Source: Streptomyces sp. GSL17-111 (lineage in GTDB: Bacteria; Actinomycetota; Actinomycetes; Streptomycetales; Streptomycetaceae). From it: 64,000 nt of DNA. The translations under genes were made by a program, and so were the position numbers. Shown in pieces: positions 27,335 to 36,730 of this stretch. The stretch is from positions 3,094,001 to 3,158,000 of the forward strand of contig NZ_JBAJNS010000001.1 of assembly GCF_037911585.1 (NCBI RefSeq), in the 5' to 3' direction. Every line of letters starts with the position of its first letter. The first letter of the stretch is position 1. Under the pieces are notes generated by a model that saw nothing but the letters and a program-made list of their open reading frames with translations, made no database searches and was not told the DNA's origin.

Positions 27335-27406
27335 AGCGGGTGACAGGGATTGCACACTGCGCCTCCCTCTTGGAAAGAGGGCGCTCTACTACTGAGCTAC
27401 ACCCGC
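27335..27406 (-). tRNA. tRNA-Gly(UCC) with non-canonical D and T loops
   Basis: Acceptor stem 27400-27406 with 27336-27342, D stem GCTC/GAGC, anticodon stem CCCTC/GAGGG and loop TTTCCAA give anticodon UCC. The D loop is AGTAGTA and lacks the universal GG. The T arm has a mismatch in its stem and a 6-base loop TGCAAT (27349-27354) instead of TTCRANY. The G18-psi55 and G19-C56 contacts that form the tRNA elbow cannot be made. See findings. The anticodon and acceptor make the glycine identity secure; use in ribosomal translation is doubtful. Confidence 0.85.
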
Positions 27407-27618
27407 GTGACCTGCGATGTCGGACCGTTTCCGGCCCGCCCTCGCGGCGTGTTCCAGACTCTAGCCGATCACCCGGGGGCGGATGCAAGTCGGCGCCGGG
27501 CGGAGCGGTGGGCGGCGTTCCGCCCAGGGTCGGCAAGAGGGCCTCCGTCGCACCCGGTTGCCGGAGGGGGGCCGGCGCCCGCCGGGGCGGGCGCTTCCCC
27601 GGGCCGCCGCGTGGAGGC

Positions 27619-27936
27619 TCAACTCGCGGAGCTGAACGCCTCGTAGACCTTCTTCGGGATCCTGCCGCGGGCCGGGACGTCGTACCCGTTGGACTGCGCC
27701 CAGGCGCGGACCGTCTGCGGGTCGGGGGCGAGTGCCGTGTGCCGAAACGTCTTCCCCGTCCGTGCCCGCTTCCGGCCGGCCCGCACATAGGGGGCCAGCG
27801 CACCACGCAGCTTTTTGGCGTTTGCCGTGCTGAGATCGATCTCGTACGTCTTCCCGTCGAGTCCGAACGTGACGGTCTCGACGGCTTCCCCGCCTTCCAG
27901 ATCGTCGGAGAGTGTGACCACAACGCGCTGTGCCAC
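27619..27936 (-). CDS. lsrL: Lsr2-family nucleoid protein
   Basis: A 105-residue xenogeneic-silencer protein. The N-terminal dimerisation domain (AQRVVVTLSDDLEGGEA, then KTYEIDLS) leads through a basic linker to the C-terminal DNA-binding domain, with the minor-groove AT-hook-like RGR in PARGRIP. I chose the GTG at 27936, with AAAGGA 9 bases upstream. Its position beside purS matches the second Streptomyces Lsr2 paralogue, LsrL; the symbol rests on that. It would bind AT-rich DNA such as the accessory island in this window. Confidence 0.88.
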   Translation of the reverse strand: MAQRVVVTLSDDLEGGEAVETVTFGLDGKTYEIDLSTANAKKLRGALAPYVRAGRKRARTGKTFRHTALAPDPQTVRAWAQSNGYDVPARGRIPKKVYEAFSSAS

Positions 27937-28309
27937 GGATATCGGTCCTTTCGGGAGGATCCCTGCCTCAGTGGGTCGGCAAACCCAATCTGACGTGCGG
28001 CGACGCGGGGGATCACGGGCGAGCGGACGCCGCGTATTCCTTTCTACAGCGGCCATCATTGCATGGTGAAGCCCGCGTAATTTCCTCCGCGTGTCATGCC
28101 GCTATCGGACCCTACGTTTTTCCCGTCGTTTCGTGCAGGGTTTCTGGCCCCCGAGATGTGAACGTGATAAATGACGGATGATATCTACCCGCGTAGAATT
28201 TCTCGCCCGGTACGCTGAAGCTGCGGTCGCGCAGGAACCGAGGGGCTCACCCAGGCCCCCGGCGGGACGCGGCACCGGGCAGCCAAGATCAACACCACCA
28301 GGAGTACCT
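27937..28309. other. divergent control region lsrL / purSQL
   Basis: These 373 bases between two divergent starts are clearly richer in A and T than their surroundings, especially 28060-28200. No ORF is credible. The forward promoter is listed separately; on the minus strand I could not choose a convincing hexamer pair. Given its composition, the region is a natural site for Lsr2-type autoregulation, which is inference. Confidence 0.5.
28171..28199 (+). promoter_or_regulatory. candidate promoter of purSQL
   Basis: ATGACG (28171-28176) and TAGAAT (28194-28199) are spaced by 17 bases, resembling a sigma-HrdB promoter. Transcription would begin near 28206, leaving a leader of about 100 bases before purS. 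Confidence 0.5.
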
Positions 28310-28582
28310 GTGGCTCGCGTCGTAGTCGACGTCATGCTCAAGCCGGAGATCCTCGACCCCCAGGGTCAGGCCGTGCAGCGCGCGCTGCCGCGGCTGGGTT
28401 TCGAGGGCATCAAGGACGTCCGTCAGGGGAAGCGTTTCGAGCTGGACGTGGAGGGGCCGGTGGACGACGCCGCGCTCGCCCGCGTCCGCGAGATGGCCGA
28501 GACGTTCCTGGCCAACACCGTCATCGAGGACTTCACCGTCCGCGTCGAGGCTGCCGGGGCCCAGGAAGGAGCCCCGGCATGA
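28310..28582 (+). CDS. purS: phosphoribosylformylglycinamidine synthase subunit PurS
   Basis: A 90-residue small subunit that bridges PurQ and PurL in the three-part FGAM synthase, step 4 of IMP synthesis. [20 protein letters not shown] and [12 protein letters not shown] are the family blocks. The GTG at 28310 has CAGGAG 5 bases upstream. Its stop overlaps the purQ start by 4 bases. Confidence 0.95.
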   Translation: MARVVVDVMLKPEILDPQGQAVQRALPRLGFEGIKDVRQGKRFELDVEGPVDDAALARVREMAETFLANTVIEDFTVRVEAAGAQEGAPA

Positions 28583-29256
28583 CCACGCGGATCGGAGTCG
28601 TGACGTTCCCCGGCTCCCTCGACGACGCCGACGCGCTGCGCGCCGTCCGCATCGCGGGTGGCGAGCCCGTCAAGCTGTGGCACCGGGACACCGACCTGCG
28701 GCAGGTCGACGCGGTCGTCCTGCCGGGCGGCTTCTCCTACGGCGACTACCTGCGCTGCGGCGCCATCGCCCGCTTCTCGCCCGTCATGGGGACGGTCATC
28801 GAGCAGGCCCGGGCCGGAATGCCCGTCCTCGGCATCTGCAACGGCTTCCAGGTGCTCTGCGAGTCGCACCTGCTGCCCGGCGCCCTCACCCGCAACGACC
28901 ACCTGCACTTCGTCTGTCGCGACCAGCGGCTCACCGTCGAGAACGCCGACACCGCCTGGACCCGTGACTACCGCGCGGGCCAGGAGATCACCGTCCCGCT
29001 GAAGAACGGTGAGGGCGGTTACGTCGCCGACGAGCGCACGCTGGACGAGCTGGAGGCCGAGGGCCGCGTCGTCGTCCGCTACCTGGACGGCAACCCCAAC
29101 GGCTCCCGCCGCGACATCGCCGGGATCACCAACGCCGCCGGCAACGTCGTCGGCCTCATGCCGCACCCCGAGCACGCCGTCGAGACCCTCACCGGGCCGA
29201 CGACCGAGGGGCTGCCCTTCTTCACCTCCGTACTCAAGCAGCTGGTGAACGCCTGA
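28579..29256 (+). CDS. purQ: phosphoribosylformylglycinamidine synthase subunit PurQ
   Basis: A 225-residue class I glutaminase that supplies ammonia to PurL. The nucleophile is Cys87 in GICNGFQ; the His and Glu of the triad lie in MPHPEHA near residues 196-198. It overlaps purS by 4 bases and purL by 1 (TGATG), so the three subunits should be made in step. Confidence 0.97.
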   Translation: MTTRIGVVTFPGSLDDADALRAVRIAGGEPVKLWHRDTDLRQVDAVVLPGGFSYGDYLRCGAIARFSPVMGTVIEQARAGMPVLGICNGFQVLCESHLLPGALTRNDHLHFVCRDQRLTVENADTAWTRDYRAGQEITVPLKNGEGGYVADERTLDELEAEGRVVVRYLDGNPNGSRRDIAGITNAAGNVVGLMPHPEHAVETLTGPTTEGLPFFTSVLKQLVNA

Positions 29257-31505
29257 TGACCCTCGACACCGTCAAGCACGCGGCCGGAACCCCGGACGCC
29301 CCCCAGCCCTGGGCCGAGCTGGGGCTGAAGGAGAACGAGTACGAGCAGATCCGCGAGATCCTCGGCCGCCGCCCCACCGGCGCCGAGCTCGCCATGTACT
29401 CGGTGATGTGGTCCGAGCACTGCTCGTACAAGAGCAGCAAGGTCCACCTGAAGCAGTTCGGCGAGAAGGCGCCCGCGTCCGAGGCCATGCTCGTCGGCAT
29501 CGGCGAGCAGGCGGGCGTCGTCGACGTCGGCCAGGGCTACGCCGTCACCTTCAAGGTCGAGTCGCACAACCACCCGTCCTACGTCGAGCCCTACCAGGGC
29601 GCGGCCACCGGCATCGGCGGCATCGTGCGGGACATCATCGCCATGGGCGCCCGCCCGGTCGCGGTGATGGACCCGCTGCGCTTCGGCGCCGCCGACCACC
29701 CCGACACCCGCCGTGTGCTGCCCGGCGTCGTCGCGGGCATCGGCGGCTACGGCAACTGCCTGGGCCTGCCCAACATCGGCGGCGAGGTCGTCTTCGACGC
29801 CTGCTACCAGGGCAACCCGCTGGTGAACGCGCTGTGCGTCGGCGTGATGAAGCACGAGGACATCCACCTCGCCAAGGCCAGCGGCGTCGGCAACAAGGTC
29901 ATCCTCTACGGCGCCCGCACCGGCGGCGACGGCATCGGCGGCGCGTCGATCCTCGCCTCCGAGACCTTCGACTCGACGAAGCCCTCGAAGCGGCCCGCCG
30001 TGCAGGTCGGCGACCCCTTCCAGGAGAAGCTGCTCATCGAGTGCACCCTCGAGGCGTTCGCCGAGGAGCTGGTCGTCGGCATCCAGGACCTCGGCGCGGC
30101 CGGGCTCTCCTGCGCCACCTCCGAGCTGGCCTCCAACGGCACCGGCGGCATGCGCGTCGAGCTGGACGACGTGCCGCTGCGCGACGCGACCCTCTCGCCC
30201 GAGGAGATCCTCATGAGCGAGTCGCAGGAGCGCATGTGCGCCGTCGTGGAGCCGTCGAAGGTGAACCGCTTCCTCGCCATCTGCGAGAAGTGGGACGTCA
30301 CCGCGACCGTCATCGGCGAGGTCACCGACGGCGACCGGCTGGAGATCTTCTGGCACGGCGAGCAGATCGTCGACGTCCCGCCGCGCACCGTCGCGCACGA
30401 CGGCCCGGTCTACGAGCGCCCGATGGCCCGCCCCGAGTGGCTCGACGCCCTCCAGGCGGACGCCGCCGAGGCGCTCGCCCGCCCGCAGGACGGCGACGCG
30501 CTGCGCGCGCAGGTCCTGCGCCTCGTCGGCTCACCGAACCAGGCCGACAAGTCGTGGATCACCGCGCAGTACGACAAGTACGTGCTCGGCAACACCGTCC
30601 TGGCACAGCCCGAGGACAGCGGCATGATCCGCGTCGACGAGGAGACCAACCTCGGCGTCGCCGTCTCCACCGACGGCAACGGCCGCTACGCCAAGCTCGA
30701 CCCGTACGCGGGCGCCCAGCTGGCCCTCGCCGAGTCCTACCGCAACGTCGCCGCGACCGGCGCGAAGCCGCTCGCCGTCACCGACTGCCTGAACTTCCCC
30801 TCGCCGGAGGACCCGGCGGGCATGTGGCAGTTCGCCGAGGCCTGCCGGGGCCTGGCCGACGCCTGCCAGGTCCTCGGCACCCCCGTGACCGGCGGCAACG
30901 TCTCGCTCTACAACCAGACCGGTGACGTCGCCATCCACCCGACGCCGGTCGTCGGCGTCCTCGGCGTCATCGACGACGTCACCCGGCGCACCCCGATGGC
31001 GTTCGCCGAGGAGGGCCAGCTCCTCTACCTGCTGGGGGACACCCGCGAGGAGCTCGGCGGCTCGGCCTGGTCCCAGGTCGTCCACGACCACCTCGGCGGC
31101 CGGCCCCCGGCCGTCGACCTGGAGCGGGAGCGGCTGCTCGCGGAGATCCTGATCTCCGCCTCGCGGGACGGCATGATCGACGCCGCGCACGACCTGAGCG
31201 ACGGCGGCCTCGTCCAGGCGGTCGTCGAGTCCTGCCTGCGCGGCGGCGCCGGGGCCCGGCTCGTCACGCCCGACGGGCTGGACCCGTTCGTGTTCCTGTT
31301 CTCCGAGTCGCAGGGCCGGGCCGTCGTCTCCGTGCCGCGCAGCGAGGAGCTGCGGTTCACGGACATGTGCGGCGCACGCGGCCTGCCCGCCACCCGGATC
31401 GGCGTGGTCGACGGCGACGCGGTCGAGCTCCAGGGCCAGTTCTCCCTGCCGCTGAGCGAGCTGCGCTCGGTGTGGGAGGCGACGATCCCCGGTCTGTTCG
31501 CCTGA
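29256..31505 (+). CDS. purL: phosphoribosylformylglycinamidine synthase subunit PurL
   Basis: The 749-residue synthetase subunit (small PurL type, paired with PurS and PurQ) makes FGAM from FGAR, ATP and ammonia. It holds two AIRS-like repeats: an N-terminal one with [10 protein letters not shown] near residue 52 and [20 protein letters not shown], and a second with [15 protein letters not shown]. The ATG at 29256 overlaps the purQ stop. A strong hairpin follows. Confidence 0.97.
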   Translation: MTLDTVKHAAGTPDAPQPWAELGLKENEYEQIREILGRRPTGAELAMYSVMWSEHCSYKSSKVHLKQFGEKAPASEAMLVGIGEQAGVVDVGQGYAVTFKVESHNHPSYVEPYQGAATGIGGIVRDIIAMGARPVAVMDPLRFGAADHPDTRRVLPGVVAGIGGYGNCLGLPNIGGEVVFDACYQGNPLVNALCVGVMKHEDIHLAKASGVGNKVILYGARTGGDGIGGASILASETFDSTKPSKRPAVQVGDPFQEKLLIECTLEAFAEELVVGIQDLGAAGLSCATSELASNGTGGMRVELDDVPLRDATLSPEEILMSESQERMCAVVEPSKVNRFLAICEKWDVTATVIGEVTDGDRLEIFWHGEQIVDVPPRTVAHDGPVYERPMARPEWLDALQADAAEALARPQDGDALRAQVLRLVGSPNQADKSWITAQYDKYVLGNTVLAQPEDSGMIRVDEETNLGVAVSTDGNGRYAKLDPYAGAQLALAESYRNVAATGAKPLAVTDCLNFPSPEDPAGMWQFAEACRGLADACQVLGTPVTGGNVSLYNQTGDVAIHPTPVVGVLGVIDDVTRRTPMAFAEEGQLLYLLGDTREELGGSAWSQVVHDHLGGRPPAVDLERERLLAEILISASRDGMIDAAHDLSDGGLVQAVVESCLRGGAGARLVTPDGLDPFVFLFSESQGRAVVSVPRSEELRFTDMCGARGLPATRIGVVDGDAVELQGQFSLPLSELRSVWEATIPGLFA

Positions 31506-31549
31506 CGGCCGCCTGACCCCGACGGCACCGGCCCGACGGCACACGGCAG

Positions 31550-31591
31550 CGGGGCCCGGCGCGGGAGGAGACCCTCCCGCGCCGGGCCCCG
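31550..31591. terminator. terminator of purSQL
   Basis: A perfect 19-bp stem (31550-31568 with 31573-31591) and a 4-base loop begin 45 bases after the purL stop, before a convergent gene. Confidence 0.88.
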
Positions 31592-31637
31592 TCAGCGTTC
31601 CGGGCGCGTCCCCGGGGCGGCGCGGCCCGGCGGCCGA

Positions 31638-32153
31638 TCACCGCAGGACGCCGTCGCCCCGCTGCTCCTCGTCCACCTGCTGGTAGATCAGCGCCTTCAG
31701 ACTCTCCGGGTCCGGCACGTGCCGCAGCGTCATCACGCCCTGCTCGGAGGCCGACTGGATGGTCAGCGTCCCGTACCCCAGCAGCCGCTGCCACAGGTGC
31801 GCCCGGAACGACACGTCGTTCACCCGCACCAGCGGGATGCTCCGGCCGCGCTTCGTCAGGAAGCCCGACCGCTTGTAGATCCGCTTCGTGGTGAGGATGT
31901 ACACGGTGAACCGCCACCGCAGCAGTGGCACCAGGGCCCACCACAGCGACGCGACGGCCGCCGCCCCGAGCACGACGAGCGACGCGCCACCGCTCCACCC
32001 GGCGTCCTGCGGGACGGCCCACAGCAGCAGCCCCGCGCCGCACCAGATCAGGCAGAGCAGCACGAACTCGCTCACCGTCTCCATCCAGTGCTGGCGCGTC
32101 AGGTGCACCAGCTCCTCGTCGTCCGCGAGATACCGATCAGCGATGCCAGCCAT
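31638..32153 (-). CDS. PH-domain membrane protein (bPH2 family)
   Basis: 171 residues. Two adjacent membrane helices (about residues 28-48 and 56-78) are followed by a bacterial PH-like domain (RFTVYILTTKRIYKRSGF, then IPLVRVNDVSF and GTLTIQSASE). Such proteins sit in the plasma membrane; their role is unknown. The ATG at 32153 (second Met of the frame) has CAGGA 8 bases upstream. It is divergent from the next gene with 77 bases between starts. Confidence 0.8.
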   Translation of the reverse strand: MAGIADRYLADDEELVHLTRQHWMETVSEFVLLCLIWCGAGLLLWAVPQDAGWSGGASLVVLGAAAVASLWWALVPLLRWRFTVYILTTKRIYKRSGFLTKRGRSIPLVRVNDVSFRAHLWQRLLGYGTLTIQSASEQGVMTLRHVPDPESLKALIYQQVDEEQRGDGVLR

Positions 32154-32230
32154 GCCGGAATCCTGGCACACGCCACCCGTGCTGCCTACGGAGGCGAGGA
32201 GTGCGGGGGCCCGGCCGCTACGCTCCCCCC

Positions 32231-33037
32231 ATGCCGCCAGCAGCCTCCCGCAAGCCCCGCGCCTACGATCCGCTCCGGGTCCGCAACGCGCTCGCCGCGC
32301 AGGCCGAGACGGTCCGCGCCGCCGCCCACCGCGTCAGCCGCGACCAGCTGACGCGGCCCACCGCGCTCCCCGGCTGGGACGTCCGGCACCTGCTGGTGCA
32401 CCTCGCCGGCCAGATCGACGCCGTGCCGCGCCTGCTGGCCGAGCCGGCGCCGAAGGCCGACCGGGCGCAGGCCGGGCTGACGGCCTGGGTCACCTCCACC
32501 GCGGGGATCTCCGAGCTGCTGGACGCCCGCACCCGGGAGGACGCCGCCGGCGCCGGGGACCCGGCCGCCCTGATCGACGCGGCCACCGAGGAGCTGGAGC
32601 CGGTGCTGGAGATGGCCGTCCGCGACGACGTCCTGCTCCCGCACCGCTTCGGGGCCATGCGGGCGCTGGACTTCGCCGTCACCCGGCTCGTCGAGCTGAT
32701 CGTCCACTCCGACGACCTGGCCCGCGCCCTCGCCGCCCCCGTCACGCTGGACCGCTACGCGCTCGCCGCCACCGTCCGGGTGCTCGCCGACGCCCTGGCG
32801 GCCGTGGCACCGGGCGGCGCCGTCGAGATGCGGGTGCCGCCCTTCGCGGTCGTGCAGTGCGCGGAGGGCCCGCGGCACACCCGGGGCACTCCGCCCAACG
32901 TCGTCGAGACGGACTCGCTGACCTGGGTGCGGCTGGCGACCGGCCGGCTGGCGTGGGACCGCGCGGTGAGCGCGCACGCGGTGACGGCGACGGGGGCCCG
33001 TGCCGACCTCTCCGCGCACCTGCCCGTGATGCGCTGA
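32231..33037 (+). CDS. maleylpyruvate isomerase/DinB-type family protein with sterol-carrier-like C-terminus
   Basis: 268 residues. The N-terminal part (LAAQAETVRAAAHRVSRDQL, LPGWDVRHLLVHLAGQID) has the four-helix-bundle pattern of mycothiol-dependent isomerases, with His residues placed to bind a metal. The C-terminal third (VVETDSLTWVRLATGRLAWD) fits the sterol-carrier-like domain of the same proteins. The substrate is unknown. It is monocistronic, and about 165 bases separate it from purF. Confidence 0.75.
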   Translation: MPPAASRKPRAYDPLRVRNALAAQAETVRAAAHRVSRDQLTRPTALPGWDVRHLLVHLAGQIDAVPRLLAEPAPKADRAQAGLTAWVTSTAGISELLDARTREDAAGAGDPAALIDAATEELEPVLEMAVRDDVLLPHRFGAMRALDFAVTRLVELIVHSDDLARALAAPVTLDRYALAATVRVLADALAAVAPGGAVEMRVPPFAVVQCAEGPRHTRGTPPNVVETDSLTWVRLATGRLAWDRAVSAHAVTATGARADLSAHLPVMR

Positions 33038-33166
33038 CGGCCCGCCCCGACCCGGCCCGGGCCCGCCCCGGCCCCTGTGCTCGTGCGAATCGCTGACGCC
33101 GCCGTGACGTCCGTCTCGTAGGAAAACCCTCCCGGCCTGGTCAGCGGCTGCGCGCCGGTTCCCCGG

Positions 33167-33196
33167 TTCGGCGTATCCGGCCGCCGCGTCTAGACT
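33167..33196 (+). promoter_or_regulatory. candidate promoter for leaderless purF
   Basis: TTCGGC (33167-33172) and TAGACT (33191-33196) are 18 bases apart. The purF GTG begins 8 bases after the -10 hexamer and has no Shine-Dalgarno sequence, so transcription probably starts at or next to the start codon. Confidence 0.55.
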
Positions 33197-33203
33197 CGGC
33201 GGC

Positions 33204-34769
33204 GTGGCACGTGGTGATGGACGACTCAATCACGATCTTCTTCCCGGCGAGAAAGGTCCGCAGGACGCCTGCGGCGTCTTCGGCGTCTGGGCCCCCGGTG
33301 AAGAGGTCGCCAAGCTCTCCTATTTCGGGCTGTACGCGCTGCAGCACCGAGGTCAGGAGTCCGCCGGCATCGCGGTGAGCAACGGCTCGCAGATCCTGGT
33401 CTTCAAGGACATGGGCCTGGTCTCCCAGGTGTTCGACGAGACGTCGCTGGGCTCGCTGCGCGGCCACATCGCCGTCGGCCACGCCCGCTACTCGACGACC
33501 GGCGCCTCGGTGTGGGAGAACGCGCAGCCCACCTTCCGCGCCACCGGCCACGGGTCGATCGCGCTCGGCCACAACGGCAACCTGGTGAACACCGCCGAGC
33601 TGGCCGAGATGGTCGCCGCGCTCGCCGACGGCCGCCGGAGCGGCCGGGCCAACCAGGTCGCGGCCACCAACGACACCGACCTCGTCACCGCGCTGCTGGC
33701 CGGGCAGACCGACGAGGACGGCAAGCCGCTCACCGTCGAGGAGGCGGCACCGCGCGTGCTGCCCCACGTCCAGGGCGCCTTCTCCTTCGTCTTCATGGAC
33801 GAGCACACCCTCTACGCCGCCCGCGACCCGCAGGGCATCCGCCCGCTGGTGCTGGGCCGGCTGGAGCGCGGCTGGGTCGTCGCCAGCGAGACGGCCGCGC
33901 TGGACATCTGCGGCGCGTCGTTCATCCGCGAGATCGAGCCCGGTGAGCTGATCGCGGTCGACGAGGACGGTCTGCGCAGCAGCCGGTTCGCCGAGGCCAG
34001 GCCGAAGGGCTGCGTCTTCGAGTACGTCTACCTGGCCCGGCCCGACACCGACATCGCAGGCCGCAACGTCTACCTGTCGCGTGTCGAGATGGGTCGCCGG
34101 CTGGCCGCCGAGGCCCCGGCCGAGGCCGATCTCGTCATAGCGACCCCGGAGTCCGGCACCCCGGCCGCGATCGGCTACGCGGAGGCGAGCGGCATCCCGT
34201 TCGGCGCGGGCCTGGTGAAGAACTCCTACGTCGGACGCACGTTCATCCAGCCGTCGCAGACCATCCGGCAGCTCGGTATCCGGCTCAAGCTGAACCCGCT
34301 GAAGGAGGTCATCCGCGGCAAGCGGCTCGTCGTCGTCGACGACTCGATCGTGCGCGGCAACACCCAGCGGGCCCTGGTGCGGATGCTGCGCGAGGCGGGC
34401 GCCGCCGAGGTGCACGTCCGCATCTCGTCGCCGCCGATCAAGTGGCCGTGCTTCTTCGGCATCGACTTCGCCACCCGGGCCGAGCTGATCGCCAACGGGC
34501 TCACCGTCGACGAGATCGGCACCTCCCTCGGGGCCGACTCGCTCTCCTACATCTCCATCGACGGCATGATCGAGGCGACGAAGATCGCCAAGCCGAACCT
34601 CTGCCGCGCCTGCTTCGACGGCGAGTACCCCATGGACCTGCCGGACCCGGAGCTGCTGGGCAAGCACTTCCTGGAGTCCGACGCCGACACCACCGCGCGT
34701 CCCGACGCCGACGGCGTGCAGACCCTGTTGACCGGGCCCGGCGGCGCCGACGCGCTGCGCCGCCCCTGA
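33204..34769 (+). CDS. purF: amidophosphoribosyltransferase
   Basis: PurF makes phosphoribosylamine from PRPP and glutamine, the committed step of purine synthesis. It has 521 residues. A 22-residue propeptide precedes the N-terminal nucleophile Cys23 (DACGVFG), as in B. subtilis-type enzymes that are processed. The PRPP loop is VVVDDSIVRGNT. Cys residues in KWPCFFG and CRACFDG fit a 4Fe-4S cluster. The GTG at 33204 appears leaderless. purM follows after 53 bases. Confidence 0.96.
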   Translation: MARGDGRLNHDLLPGEKGPQDACGVFGVWAPGEEVAKLSYFGLYALQHRGQESAGIAVSNGSQILVFKDMGLVSQVFDETSLGSLRGHIAVGHARYSTTGASVWENAQPTFRATGHGSIALGHNGNLVNTAELAEMVAALADGRRSGRANQVAATNDTDLVTALLAGQTDEDGKPLTVEEAAPRVLPHVQGAFSFVFMDEHTLYAARDPQGIRPLVLGRLERGWVVASETAALDICGASFIREIEPGELIAVDEDGLRSSRFAEARPKGCVFEYVYLARPDTDIAGRNVYLSRVEMGRRLAAEAPAEADLVIATPESGTPAAIGYAEASGIPFGAGLVKNSYVGRTFIQPSQTIRQLGIRLKLNPLKEVIRGKRLVVVDDSIVRGNTQRALVRMLREAGAAEVHVRISSPPIKWPCFFGIDFATRAELIANGLTVDEIGTSLGADSLSYISIDGMIEATKIAKPNLCRACFDGEYPMDLPDPELLGKHFLESDADTTARPDADGVQTLLTGPGGADALRRP

Positions 34770-34822
34770 CGTCCGATCCGGCCGACCACCGCCGCACCAC
34801 GGCGCCCCGCCACGGGAGAGAC

Positions 34823-35923
34823 ATGACTGACGCTGCTTCCCACGAACCCGTTTCCTACAAGACCGCGGGCGTGGACATCGAGGCCGGCGACCGCGCCGTC
34901 GACCTGATGAAGGAGTGGGTCCGCAAGGCCCAGCGTCCGGAGTCGCTCGGCGGCCTCGGCGGATTCGCCGGACTGTTCGACGCCTCGGCGCTGGGGCGCT
35001 ACGAGCGTCCGCTGCTCGCCTCGGCCACGGACGGCGTCGGCACGAAGGTGGCCGTCGCCCAGCGGATGGGCGTGCACGACACCATCGGCCAGGACCTCGT
35101 CGCGATGGTCGTGGACGACATCGTGGTGTGCGGCGCGGAGCCGCTGTTCCTCACCGACTACATCTGCGTGGGCAAGGTCGTGCCCGAGCGGGTCTCGGCC
35201 ATCGTCAAGGGCATCGCCGAGGGCTGCGTCCTGGCGGGCTGCGCCCTGGTCGGCGGCGAGACGGCCGAGCACCCCGGGCTGCTGGGCCCGGAGGAGTACG
35301 ACGTCGCCGGTGCGGCCACCGGCGTCGTGGAGGCCGACCGGCTGCTGGGCGCCGAGCGCATCCGTCCGGGTGACGTCGTCATCGGCATGGCCTCCTCCGG
35401 ACTTCACTCGAACGGGTACTCCCTGGTGCGGCACGTCTTCCTGGAGCGGGCCGGCTGGGCGCTCGACCGCGACGTGCCGGAGTTCGGCCGGACGCTGGGC
35501 GAGGAGCTGCTGGAGCCCACCCGCATCTACTCCCTGGACTGCCTCGCCCTCACCCGCACCACCGAGGTGCACGCCTTCGCGCACATCACCGGCGGCGGCC
35601 TGGCCGGGAACCTGGCCCGCGTCGTGCCGGACCACCTGCACGCGACGCTGGACCGCGCCACCTGGGCGCCGGGCCCGGTGTTCGACGCGGTGGGCCGGGT
35701 CGGCGGGGTCACCCGCGCGGAGCTGGAGAAGACGCTGAACATGGGCGTCGGCATGGTGGCCGTCGTGGCGCGCGAGGCCGCCGACGCGGCGCTCACCACG
35801 CTCGCCGACCGGGGTGTGGACGCCTGGGTGGCGGGGGAGATCACCGACCGTGACCCGGACGCCGGTTCGACGGGTGACGCGGCGGCCGCCGCCGTCACCC
35901 TCACCGGTGACTACGCCGTCTGA
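34823..35923 (+). CDS. purM: AIR synthetase (phosphoribosylformylglycinamidine cyclo-ligase)
   Basis: PurM closes the imidazole ring of FGAM to AIR with ATP, step 5 of IMP synthesis. It has 366 residues. SATDGVGTKV near residue 67, DLVAMVVDDIVVCGAEPLF, LVGGETAEHPG and GLHSNGYSLVR are conserved. The ATG at 34823 has GGGAGAG upstream. It is probably co-transcribed with purF and ends before a bidirectional hairpin. Confidence 0.96.
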   Translation: MTDAASHEPVSYKTAGVDIEAGDRAVDLMKEWVRKAQRPESLGGLGGFAGLFDASALGRYERPLLASATDGVGTKVAVAQRMGVHDTIGQDLVAMVVDDIVVCGAEPLFLTDYICVGKVVPERVSAIVKGIAEGCVLAGCALVGGETAEHPGLLGPEEYDVAGAATGVVEADRLLGAERIRPGDVVIGMASSGLHSNGYSLVRHVFLERAGWALDRDVPEFGRTLGEELLEPTRIYSLDCLALTRTTEVHAFAHITGGGLAGNLARVVPDHLHATLDRATWAPGPVFDAVGRVGGVTRAELEKTLNMGVGMVAVVAREAADAALTTLADRGVDAWVAGEITDRDPDAGSTGDAAAAAVTLTGDYAV

Positions 35924-36078
35924 CCCGCCTGGCCGACCCGCCTGGCCTGCCTGACCGGTCAGACGCCGTACCCACCGCGCTCTCCTGCGCGCCCCGACCG
36001 CTCCGGCGGAGGGCCTGCCGGAGGGCGCGGCCCCGCCCGGGCCGCCCGCGCCCCGGGGGCGTGCTCCGCGCATGCCTG

Positions 36079-36103
36079 AGGGCCCCACCACAGGTGGGGC
36101 CCT
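36079..36103. terminator. hairpin between purM and DUF3073 gene
   Basis: An 11-bp perfect stem (36079-36089 with 36093-36103) and 3-base loop lie between two convergent genes, 156 bases after the purM stop and 71 bases beyond the DUF3073 stop. Confidence 0.8.
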
Positions 36104-36173
36104 TCACAGGCGGAAATCCTTTACGCCCTGCGCGGCGCTCGTCCAGCGATTGTTCCGGCGGAACCGGCGAACG

Positions 36174-36425
36174 TCACGCGCGGCGACGCTGGGGCGAGTC
36201 GTCCCGCTGGGACTCCTCGTCCTCGTCGTCGGCGTTGTAGAGGTCGGCGTACCGTGCGTACGGGTCGTCTTCCTCGTCGTCCTCGAACGGCTCACCGTTC
36301 GGCGGCTGCTGCGCCGGCGTTGCACCCAGCTCTTCGGCCAGACGCGAGAGATCCGTCCCGCCGCTGTTGTACTTCAGCTGGCGGGCGACCTTCGTCTGCT
36401 TGGCCTTGGCCCGGCCGCGCCCCAT
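36174..36425 (-). CDS. DUF3073 family protein
   Basis: An 83-residue two-part protein. The basic N-terminus (MGRGRAKAKQTKVARQLKY) could contact nucleic acid; the rest is strongly acidic (FEDDEEDDPYARYADLYNADDEDEE region) and probably disordered. Members are found across actinobacteria, and the position next to purM is shared in Streptomyces as far as I recall. The function is unknown. Confidence 0.82.
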   Translation of the reverse strand: MGRGRAKAKQTKVARQLKYNSGGTDLSRLAEELGATPAQQPPNGEPFEDDEEDDPYARYADLYNADDEDEESQRDDSPQRRRA

Positions 36426-36730
36426 GGCTCGACCCCCTCAACGACGGGGCTCGACGGCCCCAGAGTCTTGACACGCGTTCATGGTGGAGAGCGGACTCTC
36501 GGTGGAGAGACCGGCTCTTAGAGCTTCAACGGTACCTGCTTCCGCGCCCGTACGGTACGCCGTCCGCGCGACCGGGCAGGTCCCCGGCACGCCCGGTGAC
36601 CGATGCTTCGCTGGTCAGAAGGTATTTTACCGTCCCCCGAGCGGAAGACCCGCCGGGGGGTGGTGAGAGAAATCTCCCCCACCACCCGTCACCCACCGTG
36701 ACGGCGGCGACGCCGGGCGGGTCTCCCGCC
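36426..36730. other. intergenic region upstream of DUF3073 gene
   Basis: 305 bases between the DUF3073 start and the vdh stop. It contains an A/T-rich island at 36620-36630 (a TAAAAT on the minus strand that could be a -10 element, with no clear -35) and tandem GGTGGAGAG elements near 36482-36506. No ORF is supported. Confidence 0.35.

Noticed and set aside
27350-27646. Forward frame across tRNA-Gly(UCC) and the lsrL 3' end
   Set aside because: It runs through a structural RNA gene and an opposing gene, and the protein has no recognisable features.
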